A stretch of 64,000 bases of DNA from Bdellovibrio sp. (GTDB lineage: Bacteria; Bdellovibrionota; Bdellovibrionia; Bdellovibrionales; Bdellovibrionaceae). The notes under the pieces are model-generated. The model was given only the letters and a program-made list of their open reading frames with translations. It made no database searches and was not told the origin of the DNA. The translations under genes were made by a program, and so were the position numbers. Positions 17,241 to 26,350 of the stretch are shown here, piece by piece. The DNA lies in contig JACMRL010000015.1 in the NCBI GenBank assembly GCA_014376435.1, positions 62,001 to 126,000 of the forward strand, in the 5' to 3' direction. Numbering within the stretch: the first letter of the stretch is position 1; the number at the start of each line of letters is the position of its first letter.

Positions 17241-18125
17241 CTAAATCAGCGAAAGAATCGCGCCTTCTTTAAGACCCACTCCGGGAATTTTAAGGCGCTT
17301 GATTTGATAACGTCGCATTACAAATAGTGTAAAATACAAAGCGGGTTCTAAAACATCCACACGGTCGGCGCGAAGATCTAAGCGTGCCATTCTTTGCGCG
17401 GAAGGAATCTTTTGAAACATTTTGTAGATCTTTGTTAACTCTTCAAAAGTGACAACGGTGTTCGGTCCTTTACGTAGTAGAACCATTTTTAATTTTCCAA
17501 TGGCGTCCAAATTTCCGCCGGTACCAATGGCCACATTGAATGGACCCTTCGGTAATTTTTTAAGGGATTTTTCGATTTTAGATTTGATCATCGCTTGCGG
17601 AGTGATTTGCTCTTTCATCGCTTCAGTCAGCATGCGAACCATGCCCCACTTGAAACTTTTTGAATAAATAATTTTATTTTTTGATAAATGAGTTAGTTCA
17701 ATGCTGCCGCCACCGATGTCGATCAGTAAAGAATTTTCTCCGTTTAGGCCGATTGAATTTTGCACGGCCATGCGAATAAGCTGCGCTTCTTTGAGACCGC
17801 TGATGACCTTGATGCGGATGCCGCTCGTCTTTGAAATAGCTGATAAAATAGGCTTTTTGTTTTGTGCATCACGAAAGGCACTGGTCGCAAGCGCCAAACT
17901 TTTTTCAACTTTGTATTTCTTATTTAATTTCGCCATTCGTTTAAAGGCGGCAATCAAGCGGCGGAGGGTAATATCTTGGATTCTTTTGTAATTAAATACA
18001 TCTGAGCCCAATCGAATCATCTCGCGATGCTTTTTCAGGGTTTTGTAGTTACCCGATGCATCGACTTCGACAATAATTTGCCTGATCGCATTGGAGCCAA
18101 TATCGATGGAAGATAAGATCATCAC
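17241..18125 (-). CDS. ppx: Ppx/GppA-family phosphatase (exopolyphosphatase), short form
   Basis: The 294-residue ASKHA-fold enzyme hydrolyses polyphosphate or (p)ppGpp. Motifs: SIDIGSNAIRQ at the N-terminus (phosphate 1), TSAFRDAQN, GLKEAQLIRMAV, NSLLIDIGGGSIEL (phosphate 2), and AIGTGGNLDAI. Only the two-lobed phosphatase core is present; the C-terminal HD/helical extension of full-length Ppx is missing. It is divergent from phoU with about 80 bases between and opposite to ppk, so synthesis and breakdown of polyphosphate are encoded side by side. Whether it prefers polyphosphate or pppGpp cannot be told from sequence. Confidence 0.88.
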   Translation of the reverse strand: MMILSSIDIGSNAIRQIIVEVDASGNYKTLKKHREMIRLGSDVFNYKRIQDITLRRLIAAFKRMAKLNKKYKVEKSLALATSAFRDAQNKKPILSAISKTSGIRIKVISGLKEAQLIRMAVQNSIGLNGENSLLIDIGGGSIELTHLSKNKIIYSKSFKWGMVRMLTEAMKEQITPQAMIKSKIEKSLKKLPKGPFNVAIGTGGNLDAIGKLKMVLLRKGPNTVVTFEELTKIYKMFQKIPSAQRMARLDLRADRVDVLEPALYFTLFVMRRYQIKRLKIPGVGLKEGAILSLI

Positions 18126-18203
18126 TACTTTTTGCGTTGAAAGAAGACAGGGGTCAAGAAAGAAGCTACAATTTATTGGTGCAAGCCCAGAAAGTAGGAT
18201 TTC

Positions 18204-18863
18204 ATGGAACGAATTATTGATAGTCAGTTAGAAGATCTAAAAAAGTTGATGTTGGAGATGGGCGGGCAGGTTGAGAAAGCCTTGCAAACGGCCACCGAAG
18301 GTTTACAGAAGAAAGATAATAATCTTTTTAAAGAAGTTCATCAATTTGAGACTCATATTAACGAATTACAAATCAAAATCGACAATGCTTGCTTACACGT
18401 TTTAGCGAAGCAAGGCCCCGTTGCAAAAGATTTGCGGTTAATTTTATCGATTATTAAAATCAATACCGATCTAGAGCGCATGGGTGACCAGTGCGTGAAC
18501 ATCGCTCACCTGGGCCGTGAATTGCTAGAGCGTAGTTTTACTTCATCAATGCAAGATATCGAAACGATGTCGGCTTGTGTAAGTAAGATGGTTAAGGGTT
18601 GCCTAGATTCATTTGTAAAAATGGATGTGGTTGCCGCGCAAAAAATTCTTGAGATGGATGATCAGGTCGATATGTTGAAAAACAAAGTTTATAAAGATTC
18701 GACTGAGTTAATGAAAGTTCAGCCGCAGAATATTCAGAACCTAATGGATCTGATTTTAATCGCTCGCAATCTAGAACGCTTGGGTGACCACGCAACGAAT
18801 GTGGCGGAAGATGTGATTTTTGCTTTCTCGGGCAAAGATGTAAGGCACGGGGCTAATGATTAA
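18204..18863 (+). CDS. phoU: PhoU phosphate-signalling protein
   Basis: The 219-residue protein is made of two three-helix PhoU repeats. Characteristic pieces are FETHINELQIKIDNACL, QGPVAKDLRLILSIIKINTD and the repeated metal-binding patterns LERMGDQCVNIAH (near residue 92) and LERLGDHATNVAEDV (near residue 193). PhoU links the Pst transporter to the PhoR kinase and dampens Pho signalling. No pst genes are in this window. The stop overlaps the response-regulator start by 8 bases, indicating one operon with the downstream two-component genes. Confidence 0.95.
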   Translation: MERIIDSQLEDLKKLMLEMGGQVEKALQTATEGLQKKDNNLFKEVHQFETHINELQIKIDNACLHVLAKQGPVAKDLRLILSIIKINTDLERMGDQCVNIAHLGRELLERSFTSSMQDIETMSACVSKMVKGCLDSFVKMDVVAAQKILEMDDQVDMLKNKVYKDSTELMKVQPQNIQNLMDLILIARNLERLGDHATNVAEDVIFAFSGKDVRHGAND

Positions 18864-19581
18864 ATCAGCCATTATCGTTGAAGATGAAGTGGCGATTGCT
18901 AATCTTTTAAAGATTCACTTAACCGACGCGGGTTTCGAAGCCGATGTATTTCACGATGCCGAAACCGCTTTTTTAAACTTACAAAAAAAGAATTACGATT
19001 TATGCCTAGTCGACTGGATGCTGCCAGGTATTCAAGGCATCGATTTTCTAAAACGCGTACGTAATCAAAATCAAAATATTAAAATGATGATGGTCACGGC
19101 AAAGGCCGACGCCGAATCAATCGTGCAAGGGCTAGAGGCAGGCGCGGATGATTATTTACCAAAGCCATTTGATGCGCGCGTATTGACCGCACGCGTACGG
19201 AATTTAATGCGTCGTCATCAATTTGATAAGCAAGCCCCGGCTTCGGTTGATCAGGTGACAATCGATGCAATGACAATTCATTTTACAAAACATTTTGTTA
19301 AGTATAACGGCGCTGATATTCATTTAACTCCGTCTGAATTTAAATTATTGGCCTCGTTATTTAAGGCTCAGGGCCAAGTACTAACTCGCGAAAAATTAAT
19401 TGATTTGATCCAAGGGGAAGACGTTTCGGTTACGGGACGTACAATCGATACCCACGTTTTTGCTTTAAGAAAAAAAATGGGAGCTTGGTCGGCGCATATC
19501 GAAACCATCCGTGGAGTGGGTTACCGCGTACTGATGTCGACCGAAGATATCAGCGAAGCCAATTCTGATGGAGATATGTGA
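18856..19581 (+). CDS. phoB: OmpR/PhoB-family response regulator
   Basis: The 241-residue protein has a receiver domain with the acidic pair EDE (residues 9-11), phospho-acceptor Asp53 (LVDWMLPG) and Lys103 (LPKPFD), followed by a winged-helix DNA-binding domain (LTPSEFKLLASLFKAQGQVL, then TIDTHVFALRKKMG and IRGVGYRV). It overlaps phoU at its 5' end and the kinase gene at its 3' end (GTGA). The assignment to PhoB rests on synteny with phoU as much as on sequence. Confidence 0.9.
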   Translation: MIKSAIIVEDEVAIANLLKIHLTDAGFEADVFHDAETAFLNLQKKNYDLCLVDWMLPGIQGIDFLKRVRNQNQNIKMMMVTAKADAESIVQGLEAGADDYLPKPFDARVLTARVRNLMRRHQFDKQAPASVDQVTIDAMTIHFTKHFVKYNGADIHLTPSEFKLLASLFKAQGQVLTREKLIDLIQGEDVSVTGRTIDTHVFALRKKMGAWSAHIETIRGVGYRVLMSTEDISEANSDGDM

Positions 19582-20840
19582 TTCAAATCTTACTGTGGGC
19601 CTTTGCCGCTATCTTATTAAGTTTTGTAGCTTATCTATTGAGTTATTTGCGTTTTCGCCGGATGATTTCTTTTCAAACTAAACAGATGATTCGTTTGATG
19701 AAATCAGAAGATATCGAAAGCATGCAGATCGGCGATATCTACGCCCAGCATGATGAAGACTTTGCCGATTTGGAGCGGGCCGCTTTGGGATTACGTAAAA
19801 AGTACTTACGCCTACGCCGCCAATCACAAGAAGAGCGCAAAGGTTACGAGACGGTTTTCTCTGGTTTAAAAGAAGCCATCGTAACGGTGGATCAGAATTT
19901 AAGAATTATTTCTTTTAACTCTTCATTTATGAATGTTTTTAAGTGGGCTCCGCTAAAAGAGCATTCGACTTATTTTTTACACGACGTGATTCGTGATCCT
20001 TTGATTATTTCTACTTTTAAAAAAACTTTTGTAAAAAACGAAGTACAAAAAAGTGAAGTGACTACTTCGCAGCTTTTTGTAACTCCGCTACCTTCGCGTA
20101 ATGACAATGAGTCTTGGTGCTTGGGTGTGTTTTATGACCTGTCTGAACTACGTAAGACAGAAAAAATCCGGATTGATTTCGTGGCAAATGCTTCACATGA
20201 GATGCGTACTCCGCTGACGGTTATTAAGGGTTACGCGGATTTACTGAATAATAAATTAAAAATTAAACCTGAATCTAAAAATGAATTTGAACTTTTACAG
20301 CCAATTCTACAAAGTACAGATCAAATGTCTGATTTGATGAATGAACTTTTAAATCTTTCTAAAGTTGACGGTGGATCAGCTTTGATTAAAGAATCTATTT
20401 CTACGAATCAATTAACGAACGAAGTTTTAGCCGAAGTTGAAAATTTACAACAGATGCAGAACAAAAAAATTGAAGTTGATATTCAAATTCCGTTTGTTTT
20501 AGCCCATGCAGAAGCTGCCAGACAAGTAATGCGTAACTTACTTGTAAATGCGATTAAGTATTCGGGTGATTCAGACGAAATTAAAGTAACTTGGGTGCAA
20601 GCGGGGAATTCGGTTCTATTAAAAGTAAAAGATAATGGCCCGGGTATTCCGCGTGAACATCAAGATCGTATCTTTGAAAGATTTTACCGCGTTGATAAAG
20701 GCCGTGGTCGTGACCAGGGCGGTTTCGGGCTTGGTTTAGCTTTAGTGAAGCATCATATGATGAATCACGGTGGGCAAGTGCGTTTAGTTTCTGATTCAGT
20801 TGCGGGAAGTGAGTTTATTTGTGAATTCCCCGCTAACTAA
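19578..20840 (+). CDS. phoR: PhoR-like sensor histidine kinase
   Basis: The start is GTG 19578, overlapping the regulator stop and preceded by GGAG. The 420-residue kinase has one N-terminal membrane helix (residues 4-24), a PAS-like region around residues 90-190, the phospho-acceptor box ANASHEMRTPLTVIKG with His207, and an ATPase domain with NLLVNAIKYSG (N box), DNGPGIP (G1) and GGFGLGLALVKHH (G2). The small periplasmic region and the single helix are typical of PhoR. It should phosphorylate the upstream response regulator under phosphate limitation (inference from the family). Confidence 0.9.
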   Translation: MIQILLWAFAAILLSFVAYLLSYLRFRRMISFQTKQMIRLMKSEDIESMQIGDIYAQHDEDFADLERAALGLRKKYLRLRRQSQEERKGYETVFSGLKEAIVTVDQNLRIISFNSSFMNVFKWAPLKEHSTYFLHDVIRDPLIISTFKKTFVKNEVQKSEVTTSQLFVTPLPSRNDNESWCLGVFYDLSELRKTEKIRIDFVANASHEMRTPLTVIKGYADLLNNKLKIKPESKNEFELLQPILQSTDQMSDLMNELLNLSKVDGGSALIKESISTNQLTNEVLAEVENLQQMQNKKIEVDIQIPFVLAHAEAARQVMRNLLVNAIKYSGDSDEIKVTWVQAGNSVLLKVKDNGPGIPREHQDRIFERFYRVDKGRGRDQGGFGLGLALVKHHMMNHGGQVRLVSDSVAGSEFICEFPAN

Positions 20841-21714
20841 TCCATTATTCGAAAAATATTTTGAAAAGGTTTACGGTGGTCGATGGAATTTGATCAAAGA
20901 ATCTTTAACGCGTCATGAAAAACAAGTTTTGCGTTTAAACCGTTTTGTTTCGGCCGAAGAGAAAGATCTGCAAAAATGTGAATTTCTAGATAATTGTTTT
21001 TGGAAACCCGTAGGCTATTCGTTACAAAAATCGGGTGAGGGACTGTATGATTTTTACGTGATGGATCCGGCCAGTGTGGTTGTTGCTTTAGCGCTGGAGC
21101 CTAAGTCTTCCGATGATGTTTTAGATATGTGTGCAGCGCCCGGTGGAAAAACTTTAATCTTGGCGGAGCAAATGAGCGTGGGTGCTGAAGAAGTTTTGGG
21201 AACGCTTGTTTCGAATGAAATGTCTGAATCACGACGTGATCGATTAATGCGCGTGTTACATGAGTACATTCCAAAAGATCAAAGAATGTTTATTTCAGTT
21301 AAGGGTTTAGACGGTAACCAGTATGGTTTACGCAATCCTGAAACTTATGATCGCATACTGGCCGACGTACCTTGTTCGGGGGAAAGACATTTACTTGAAA
21401 ATTCAAAAGAGTTTGCGCTTTGGTCGGAGAAACGTACAAAAAATTTAGCGGTCAGGCAGTATTCACTTTTATCTTCGGCATGGTTGGCGTTAAAGCCGGG
21501 TGGTCGCATTGTTTATTCGACTTGCTCGATTTCTCCGGAAGAAAACGATGCGGTTGTGGCGAAGTTGATTAAGAAGCGTGATCCGATTATTTTACGACCT
21601 GATTGGTTAACTCAAATAGATTTTTTAGAGCAAACTTCACATGGTTATCAAATTTTACCTGATCGATCTGGTTTTGGTCCGATGTATTTTTCGGTCATTG
21701 AAAAGTCTATTTAG
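20821..21714 (+). CDS. RsmB/NOP-family RNA cytosine-C5 methyltransferase
   Basis: From GTG 20821, 20 bases inside the end of the kinase gene, the protein has 297 residues; TTG 20800 is an alternative. SAM-binding motif I is DMCAAPGGKT, motif IV ADVPCSGERH and motif VI VYSTCSISPEEND, with the two conserved cysteines (PC and TC) needed for m5C formation. The N-terminus lacks the NusB-like domain of RsmB and is nearer to short NSUN4/RsmF-like forms. The RNA target is unknown. Overlap with the Pho genes suggests read-through transcription and no functional link. Confidence 0.85.
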   Translation: MNSPLTNPLFEKYFEKVYGGRWNLIKESLTRHEKQVLRLNRFVSAEEKDLQKCEFLDNCFWKPVGYSLQKSGEGLYDFYVMDPASVVVALALEPKSSDDVLDMCAAPGGKTLILAEQMSVGAEEVLGTLVSNEMSESRRDRLMRVLHEYIPKDQRMFISVKGLDGNQYGLRNPETYDRILADVPCSGERHLLENSKEFALWSEKRTKNLAVRQYSLLSSAWLALKPGGRIVYSTCSISPEENDAVVAKLIKKRDPIILRPDWLTQIDFLEQTSHGYQILPDRSGFGPMYFSVIEKSI

Positions 21715-21785
21715 ACTTAGGCCTAGTTCAATACGTAATGATTATAACTTACTCTATTTCTAGAGCTATAGGCTAAGGGGTTAAC

Positions 21786-22955
21786 ATGCGTTTACTTTTA
21801 ATCGTCGCGTTTTTATTTCAACCGTTTGCTTACGCAAGTTTTGAAAATTTGTGTGAAAATGAATATGTCGATGCAGCTAAAAAAATTGGTTACCGTGATC
21901 CGCAAGTTTTTTATGTAGATGGCCAAGGTACAATATATAAATCTTTTGATGGTTTAAAACGCAGTAAAGATTATCAAGCTTACCAAAATACAAATTTAGT
22001 AAATAAAGACGCTTTAGCAAAATCGGTCACTGATTTACAAGTTCAGTTTGATGAAAAAATGAAAGTACTTGATCAACAGCTTGATATGCAAAATGCACAG
22101 CCAAAGCCAGAAGCGTATATCAAGTTAGAAGCGCGTAATAAAAAAATTATGTCTTTACTAAGCGGTTACGGCGATGGTTTTAAAGAAAAAATTGTTTTCT
22201 TTTCAAAAATTGGTGCCGGTGAAATTTTTCATTCTCCCGAGCAAAAAGAGTACGTATCTTTGATTAACGAATTACAGGCGAACCGCCAAAAACAGATGGA
22301 CGTGATGCGAAATCAAGCTGGTTCGGCTGAAGTTATGCAGTTAAATAAAGAAGCGATGGCGATCCAAAAGAAAATGATCGCGGTTGAAGTAGAGAGAGCT
22401 AAGCCGCCGGAATCTTTTCAGATTACGACTTATGTTTATGATCAATCACAAGGTTTCGAAGAAACTAAAAAATTACGCTATAATATCTCTGGCAAGGCTG
22501 AAAGTGATTACCATAAATTAAATGTACTTAAATATCAAAAATCTGAAACCGAAAAGATTTTAGCAAAGCAGCCAAAAGACGATAGCTTAAAACGCTTCAA
22601 CAAAGATTTGGAAACAAAAATTGCTGAGATTGAAACGAAAATTAAAGGCTTAGGCGATGTTTCAGTGCCCGCTTTAATCTTCGCACGCGAAGCGGGCTCA
22701 GAAGGTGCTTCAATGCGTGTTCCGTTAAACGCAAATCAAAATACCGTCGCGGTTAATTTTAAAAGTAATTGTTCGGTAGCAAATTTAGATTATAAATTTT
22801 CTGACTACTGTGCTAATTTGGGCGTGGGTGAAAAAGATAATCAAACTTGTGCATCGGTGAAACTATTGGTAAGCCCGAAAGTTAAAACGAGTGTAGCAAC
22901 TGGCGGTAAAACCAAGTCGATGCCTTCCGCGACAACGACTCGAACAACACAGTAG
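21786..22955 (+). CDS. Exported coiled-coil protein of unknown function
   Basis: A strong AAGGGG precedes ATG 21786. The 389-residue product has a signal peptide (MRLLLIVAFLFQPFAYA). Long charged helices follow, such as DLQVQFDEKMKVLDQQLDMQ, and residues 75-120 and 165-205 and 240-285 are heptad-like. The C-terminal part contains cysteines (NCSVANLDYKFSDYC, NQTCASVKLLV) and a Thr/Ser/Lys-rich tail. No family is recognised. It ends exactly where the opposing gene ends, the two stops being adjacent. Confidence 0.6.
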   Translation: MRLLLIVAFLFQPFAYASFENLCENEYVDAAKKIGYRDPQVFYVDGQGTIYKSFDGLKRSKDYQAYQNTNLVNKDALAKSVTDLQVQFDEKMKVLDQQLDMQNAQPKPEAYIKLEARNKKIMSLLSGYGDGFKEKIVFFSKIGAGEIFHSPEQKEYVSLINELQANRQKQMDVMRNQAGSAEVMQLNKEAMAIQKKMIAVEVERAKPPESFQITTYVYDQSQGFEETKKLRYNISGKAESDYHKLNVLKYQKSETEKILAKQPKDDSLKRFNKDLETKIAEIETKIKGLGDVSVPALIFAREAGSEGASMRVPLNANQNTVAVNFKSNCSVANLDYKFSDYCANLGVGEKDNQTCASVKLLVSPKVKTSVATGGKTKSMPSATTTRTTQ

Positions 22956-23222
22956 TTAACTAACGCGTCGGCGCAAGTGGTGCTGACGGTACATCGATAA
23001 ATTATAAAACCCATATGTCTTCATGCGGAAGATTTCAGTCACTTCCGCGGTAATCTCTTCAATCACAGATTCTCCAAAGCCGAAGGGTGAGAAACCTTTT
23101 TGGGCTTCAATTTCGTCTAAGCAAAGTCCGCACAGGCGGTCAATAAACTCAGCATTTGTTTCGTGACTGATCGTTGCTGATAGCAATTCTTCGTCAATCA
23201 AGTTGGCAATCCATGTTTTCAT
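22956..23222 (-). CDS. Small acidic protein of unknown function
   Basis: The start is taken at ATG 23222 (MKTWIANLIDEELLSATISH); the frame is open further upstream, but that part overlaps the divergent NFACT gene. The 88-residue product is helical and acidic, with paired cysteines (RLCGLCLDEIEAQ) and a basic C-terminus (MYRQHHLRRRVS). No family is recognised. It is divergent from the NFACT gene with only 37 bases between starts, so the two share a promoter region. Confidence 0.55.
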   Translation of the reverse strand: MKTWIANLIDEELLSATISHETNAEFIDRLCGLCLDEIEAQKGFSPFGFGESVIEEITAEVTEIFRMKTYGFYNLSMYRQHHLRRRVS

Positions 23223-23259
23223 ATCGATTTTCTCGGGAAGTTCAGCTAAAGTCTTAACT

Positions 23260-24576
23260 GTGAAAACGCCTAGTTTTTTTGAACTTAAGACCTTAGTCGA
23301 GTACCTTGGTGAAGAACTAGAGGGCGCGCAAATGCAAGAAGTGATGGCCACCGAAGATGGATTGGTCATGACATTCTATCGCTTTACGCGTGAGCCCCGC
23401 ACGGCTTACCTGGTGTTTGATTTGGATAAACCTTTTCCGTTTGTGGGCTTGTTCATGCAGAACCCTTGGAACCGTCTTAAGAAGACAAAACCAGTGGGTC
23501 TATTTCTAAATGCGCATGCAAAAAATCTTTACGTGAAAGACATGAAACTCGTGGAAAGTTTAGGCCGGGTCGCTAGACTAAGGCTAGCTCACGGTGATGA
23601 TAACTGTGAATTAGAACTGAGGTTGATTCCGCGGCAGCCGAATTTAATGATCCATAAAGATAAAAAAAATATTTCGTGGTACCCAGTGCAAGGGTTAGTT
23701 GAAAATAATCCGTCGGCTATACCGAATGATCAAGAAGAGCAAAGATCGATTCCGTTCTTAATGAACCAGTGGTTAGCGCGCAGAGGTGCCTCGGGCAAAG
23801 AAAAAACGGCCGGCCAAGCGGCTTCGTCATTAAGCCCCTTTGAAAAATGGAAAAAAAATCGCGAACGTGATATCGAGAAAAAAACGAAAGCTTTAGATGG
23901 AATTCAAACGCAGGTTGAAAAATTTCGGTCTGAACCTTGGGCGGCCGTGGGCGAGTTTCTAAAAAATGAAGGTCTCAAAAATTTACCTGCCGAGTGGTCT
24001 ACGTATGTTAATTTTACGAAATCTGTTTCGCAAAATATGCAAAATTGTTTTGATAAAGCGAAGTCGGCTAAAACAAAAGTTTTAGGTGCTATGAAGCGGG
24101 TAGAATTTATTAAAGAAGAACTTTTAGCTTTAGAAGATTTGTCGGACCAAAAATTTCAAAGTTTTCTTAAAAAACATAATAATTTAAAAAACAAACCCCA
24201 AGCTAGAAAAATCGAAGGCCGGTTTCGCAAACAGAGCATTGAAGAATCTGGATTGGTGGCTTATATGGGGAAAAGTGCCGCAGATAACATTGATTTACTG
24301 CGAAAATCGAAAGCTTGGGATTTTTGGATGCATTTAAAGGATTATCCGAGTGCGCACGCGATTATTCATCGGCAAAAAGACCAATCCGTTTCGGATAAAG
24401 ATATGGCGCACTTTGCGAGTTGGTTAGTTAAAGAAGGTTTAGGAGATAAAAAGGCGCAAATGGGTGGTAAGTTTTCAGTGGTCGTTGTTGAATGCCGTCA
24501 CGTGAAGCCGTTAAAGGGCGATAAGTTGGGGCGCGTTACTTATCATAATGCTCGTGAGATCTTGATTGCGGTGTAA
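23260..24576 (+). CDS. NFACT-family protein (RqcH/FbpA-like)
   Basis: From GTG 23260 the protein has 438 residues. The C-terminal NFACT-R domain is clear (GLVAYMGKSAADNIDLLRKS, FWMHLKDYPSAHAII and YHNAREILIAV). Coiled-coil segments occupy residues 200-320 (KKTKALDGIQTQVEKFRSE). The N-terminal half is diverged; RVARLRLAHGD near residue 105 aligns with the DR-V/I-x-L segment of NFACT-N, but the Asp is Gly here. RqcH-type NFACT proteins recruit Ala-tRNA to obstructed 50S subunits for alanine tailing, and the Asp-Arg pair is needed. The loss makes canonical RqcH activity uncertain; a structural or RNA-binding role is an alternative. Confidence 0.78.
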   Translation: MKTPSFFELKTLVEYLGEELEGAQMQEVMATEDGLVMTFYRFTREPRTAYLVFDLDKPFPFVGLFMQNPWNRLKKTKPVGLFLNAHAKNLYVKDMKLVESLGRVARLRLAHGDDNCELELRLIPRQPNLMIHKDKKNISWYPVQGLVENNPSAIPNDQEEQRSIPFLMNQWLARRGASGKEKTAGQAASSLSPFEKWKKNRERDIEKKTKALDGIQTQVEKFRSEPWAAVGEFLKNEGLKNLPAEWSTYVNFTKSVSQNMQNCFDKAKSAKTKVLGAMKRVEFIKEELLALEDLSDQKFQSFLKKHNNLKNKPQARKIEGRFRKQSIEESGLVAYMGKSAADNIDLLRKSKAWDFWMHLKDYPSAHAIIHRQKDQSVSDKDMAHFASWLVKEGLGDKKAQMGGKFSVVVVECRHVKPLKGDKLGRVTYHNAREILIAV

Positions 24577-24622
24577 ATTGTAAATAGACTTAATTCATAT
24601 AAAACGACGGAGTGTTTTTTAT

Positions 24623-25549
24623 ATGATTGAAGTAAATAATCTTTCTAAAAGTTATGGCGACCGCTTAGCGATCGATCAACTTACCTTTAAAATTGAAAAA
24701 GGTGACGTGGTTGGTTTATTAGGACCGAACGGTGCCGGTAAATCAACAACCATGAAAATCATTACCGGTTTTATGGCGCCGACGTCGGGCGAAGCCCGCG
24801 TTTGTGGGTTTGATGTTTTTGAAAATCCGATCGAAGTTAAAAAAAGAATTGGTTATCTTCCAGAAACTCCACCGCTTTATACCGAGATGACCGTACAAGA
24901 TTATTTAAAATTTGTCGCTGAACTGAAGCAAGTTGATAAAATGAAAATTAAATCGTTAGTCGATCGTGCTTTAACCAAAGCGCAGCTGTTAGCGGTTAGA
25001 TCACGTTTAATTAAAAATCTTTCTAAAGGTTTCAAGCAACGCGTGGGAATTGCCCAAGCCTTAGTTTCAGATCCAGAAATTTTAATTCTGGATGAACCCA
25101 CGGTTGGTTTAGATCCAAAGCAAGTGGCCGAGATTCGCGATTTGATTAAAGAACTACGCGGCGAACACACAATTATTCTATCAACTCATATTTTACCCGA
25201 AGTGCAGGCGACCTGTAATAAAGTTATTATCATTCACCAGGGTAAAATCGTCGCGCAAGATTCGATTGAGCAATTAGAAAGAATGAACCAAGGTTCGATC
25301 TTTCTAACGGTTAAAATTAAAAAGTCAAATGCCGCTTTAGCTAGTGCGCTTAAAAATATAAATGGCATCAGCGAGATCGAAGCAATTACTGATCAACATT
25401 ACCGAATTAAGATGATTGAAAAAGATGAACTGATCGAGCAAGTGGCCACGGAGGTGATTCGATCGGGTGCCGGTCTGATCGAGCTTTCGCCAAGCCGTGC
25501 AAATTTAGAAGATGTTTTCTTGAAATTAACTTACGGGCAAAATTCATAG
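24623..25549 (+). CDS. ABC transporter ATP-binding protein (GldA-like)
   Basis: This 308-residue ATPase has Walker A GPNGAGKST, Q-loop LPETPPLY, signature LSKGFKQRVGIAQALV, Walker B ILILDEPTVGLDPKQ and H-loop STH. A C-terminal extension of about 80 residues (from SIFLTVKIKK) ends NLEDVFLKLT, as in GldA/CcmA-type ABC-2 exporters. It pairs with the permease 16 bases downstream and the GldG-like protein after it. In gliding Bacteroidetes GldA-F-G is tied to gliding, but the same trio is widespread in non-gliding bacteria with no agreed substrate. Confidence 0.9.
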   Translation: MIEVNNLSKSYGDRLAIDQLTFKIEKGDVVGLLGPNGAGKSTTMKIITGFMAPTSGEARVCGFDVFENPIEVKKRIGYLPETPPLYTEMTVQDYLKFVAELKQVDKMKIKSLVDRALTKAQLLAVRSRLIKNLSKGFKQRVGIAQALVSDPEILILDEPTVGLDPKQVAEIRDLIKELRGEHTIILSTHILPEVQATCNKVIIIHQGKIVAQDSIEQLERMNQGSIFLTVKIKKSNAALASALKNINGISEIEAITDQHYRIKMIEKDELIEQVATEVIRSGAGLIELSPSRANLEDVFLKLTYGQNS

Positions 25550-25565
25550 TACGGGAGTTTTAAAA

Positions 25566-26342
25566 ATGCGTACAATTTATGTAATATTTAAAAAAGAAAT
25601 GAGCGGTTTTTTTCTAAGCCCGCTATTTTATTTTATGGCTTTCGTGATGACGGCGTTACTGAGCATTATGTTTTCAATCTCTTTAGATAAGTTTGCTTAT
25701 TTATCGGCGAACGCAATGATGCAGTTTGGAACTTCATTGCAGCAGCAGAATATTCACTACGCAGTATTCTTGCCGCATTTGTCGATGTTAAATTTACTTT
25801 TGATTTTCTTAATTCCGGCTTTCAGCATGCGCTTATTAGCAGAAGAAAAAAAGATGCGCACTTTTGATTTACTGTTAACTTCACCGGTGACTTCTTTGCA
25901 GATCGTACTTGGTAAATACTTTGCCACGTTAATGATGATTTTAGCTTTGGTGGCGATTGCATTAATTTATCCTCTGGTGACTCGGCAAATGGCAAGTTTT
26001 CCTTGGGCACCGACTTTGATTGCCGCTTTCGGAATTTTTTTAGTGGGTGCGGTTTACGCCGCGATGGATTTATTTGCATCAAGCCTTACGGAAAATCCGT
26101 TGATCTCTTTTGTGCTGTCGATTGTTTTTAATTTATCTTTGTGGTTTGTCGGAGCTATCAACGAATCTTTTGATTCGCCAGTGACTAAAGGATTTCTAGA
26201 GCACATTTCAATTAACAATCATTTAACGGGTTTGATTGAAGGAACCGTTCGCACGAATGGTTTAGTTTTTCTATTTAGTCTGATCTTTCTATTTTGTTTT
26301 TTAACCGAGCGAGTGATTGAGTCTTCTCGTTGGAGAGCTTAG
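25566..26342 (+). CDS. ABC-2 type permease (GldF-like)
   Basis: GGGAG lies before ATG 25566. The 258-residue protein has six predicted membrane helices, including LSPLFYFMAFVMTALLSIMF, LLLIFLIPAFSMRLLA, YFATLMMILALVAIALIYPL and GLVFLFSLIFLFCFL. The cytosolic segment LLAEEKKMRTFDLLLTSPVT is the hallmark coupling region of GldF/NosY permeases. It should form the membrane half of the exporter with the upstream ATPase. Confidence 0.88.
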   Translation: MRTIYVIFKKEMSGFFLSPLFYFMAFVMTALLSIMFSISLDKFAYLSANAMMQFGTSLQQQNIHYAVFLPHLSMLNLLLIFLIPAFSMRLLAEEKKMRTFDLLLTSPVTSLQIVLGKYFATLMMILALVAIALIYPLVTRQMASFPWAPTLIAAFGIFLVGAVYAAMDLFASSLTENPLISFVLSIVFNLSLWFVGAINESFDSPVTKGFLEHISINNHLTGLIEGTVRTNGLVFLFSLIFLFCFLTERVIESSRWRA

Positions 26343-26350
26343 GAGTTAGC

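Noticed and set aside
22956-23369. Longer form of the small acidic protein (137 codons)
   Set aside because: The extra 49 codons run antisense over the start of the NFACT gene and have no start signal; ATG 23222 is better.
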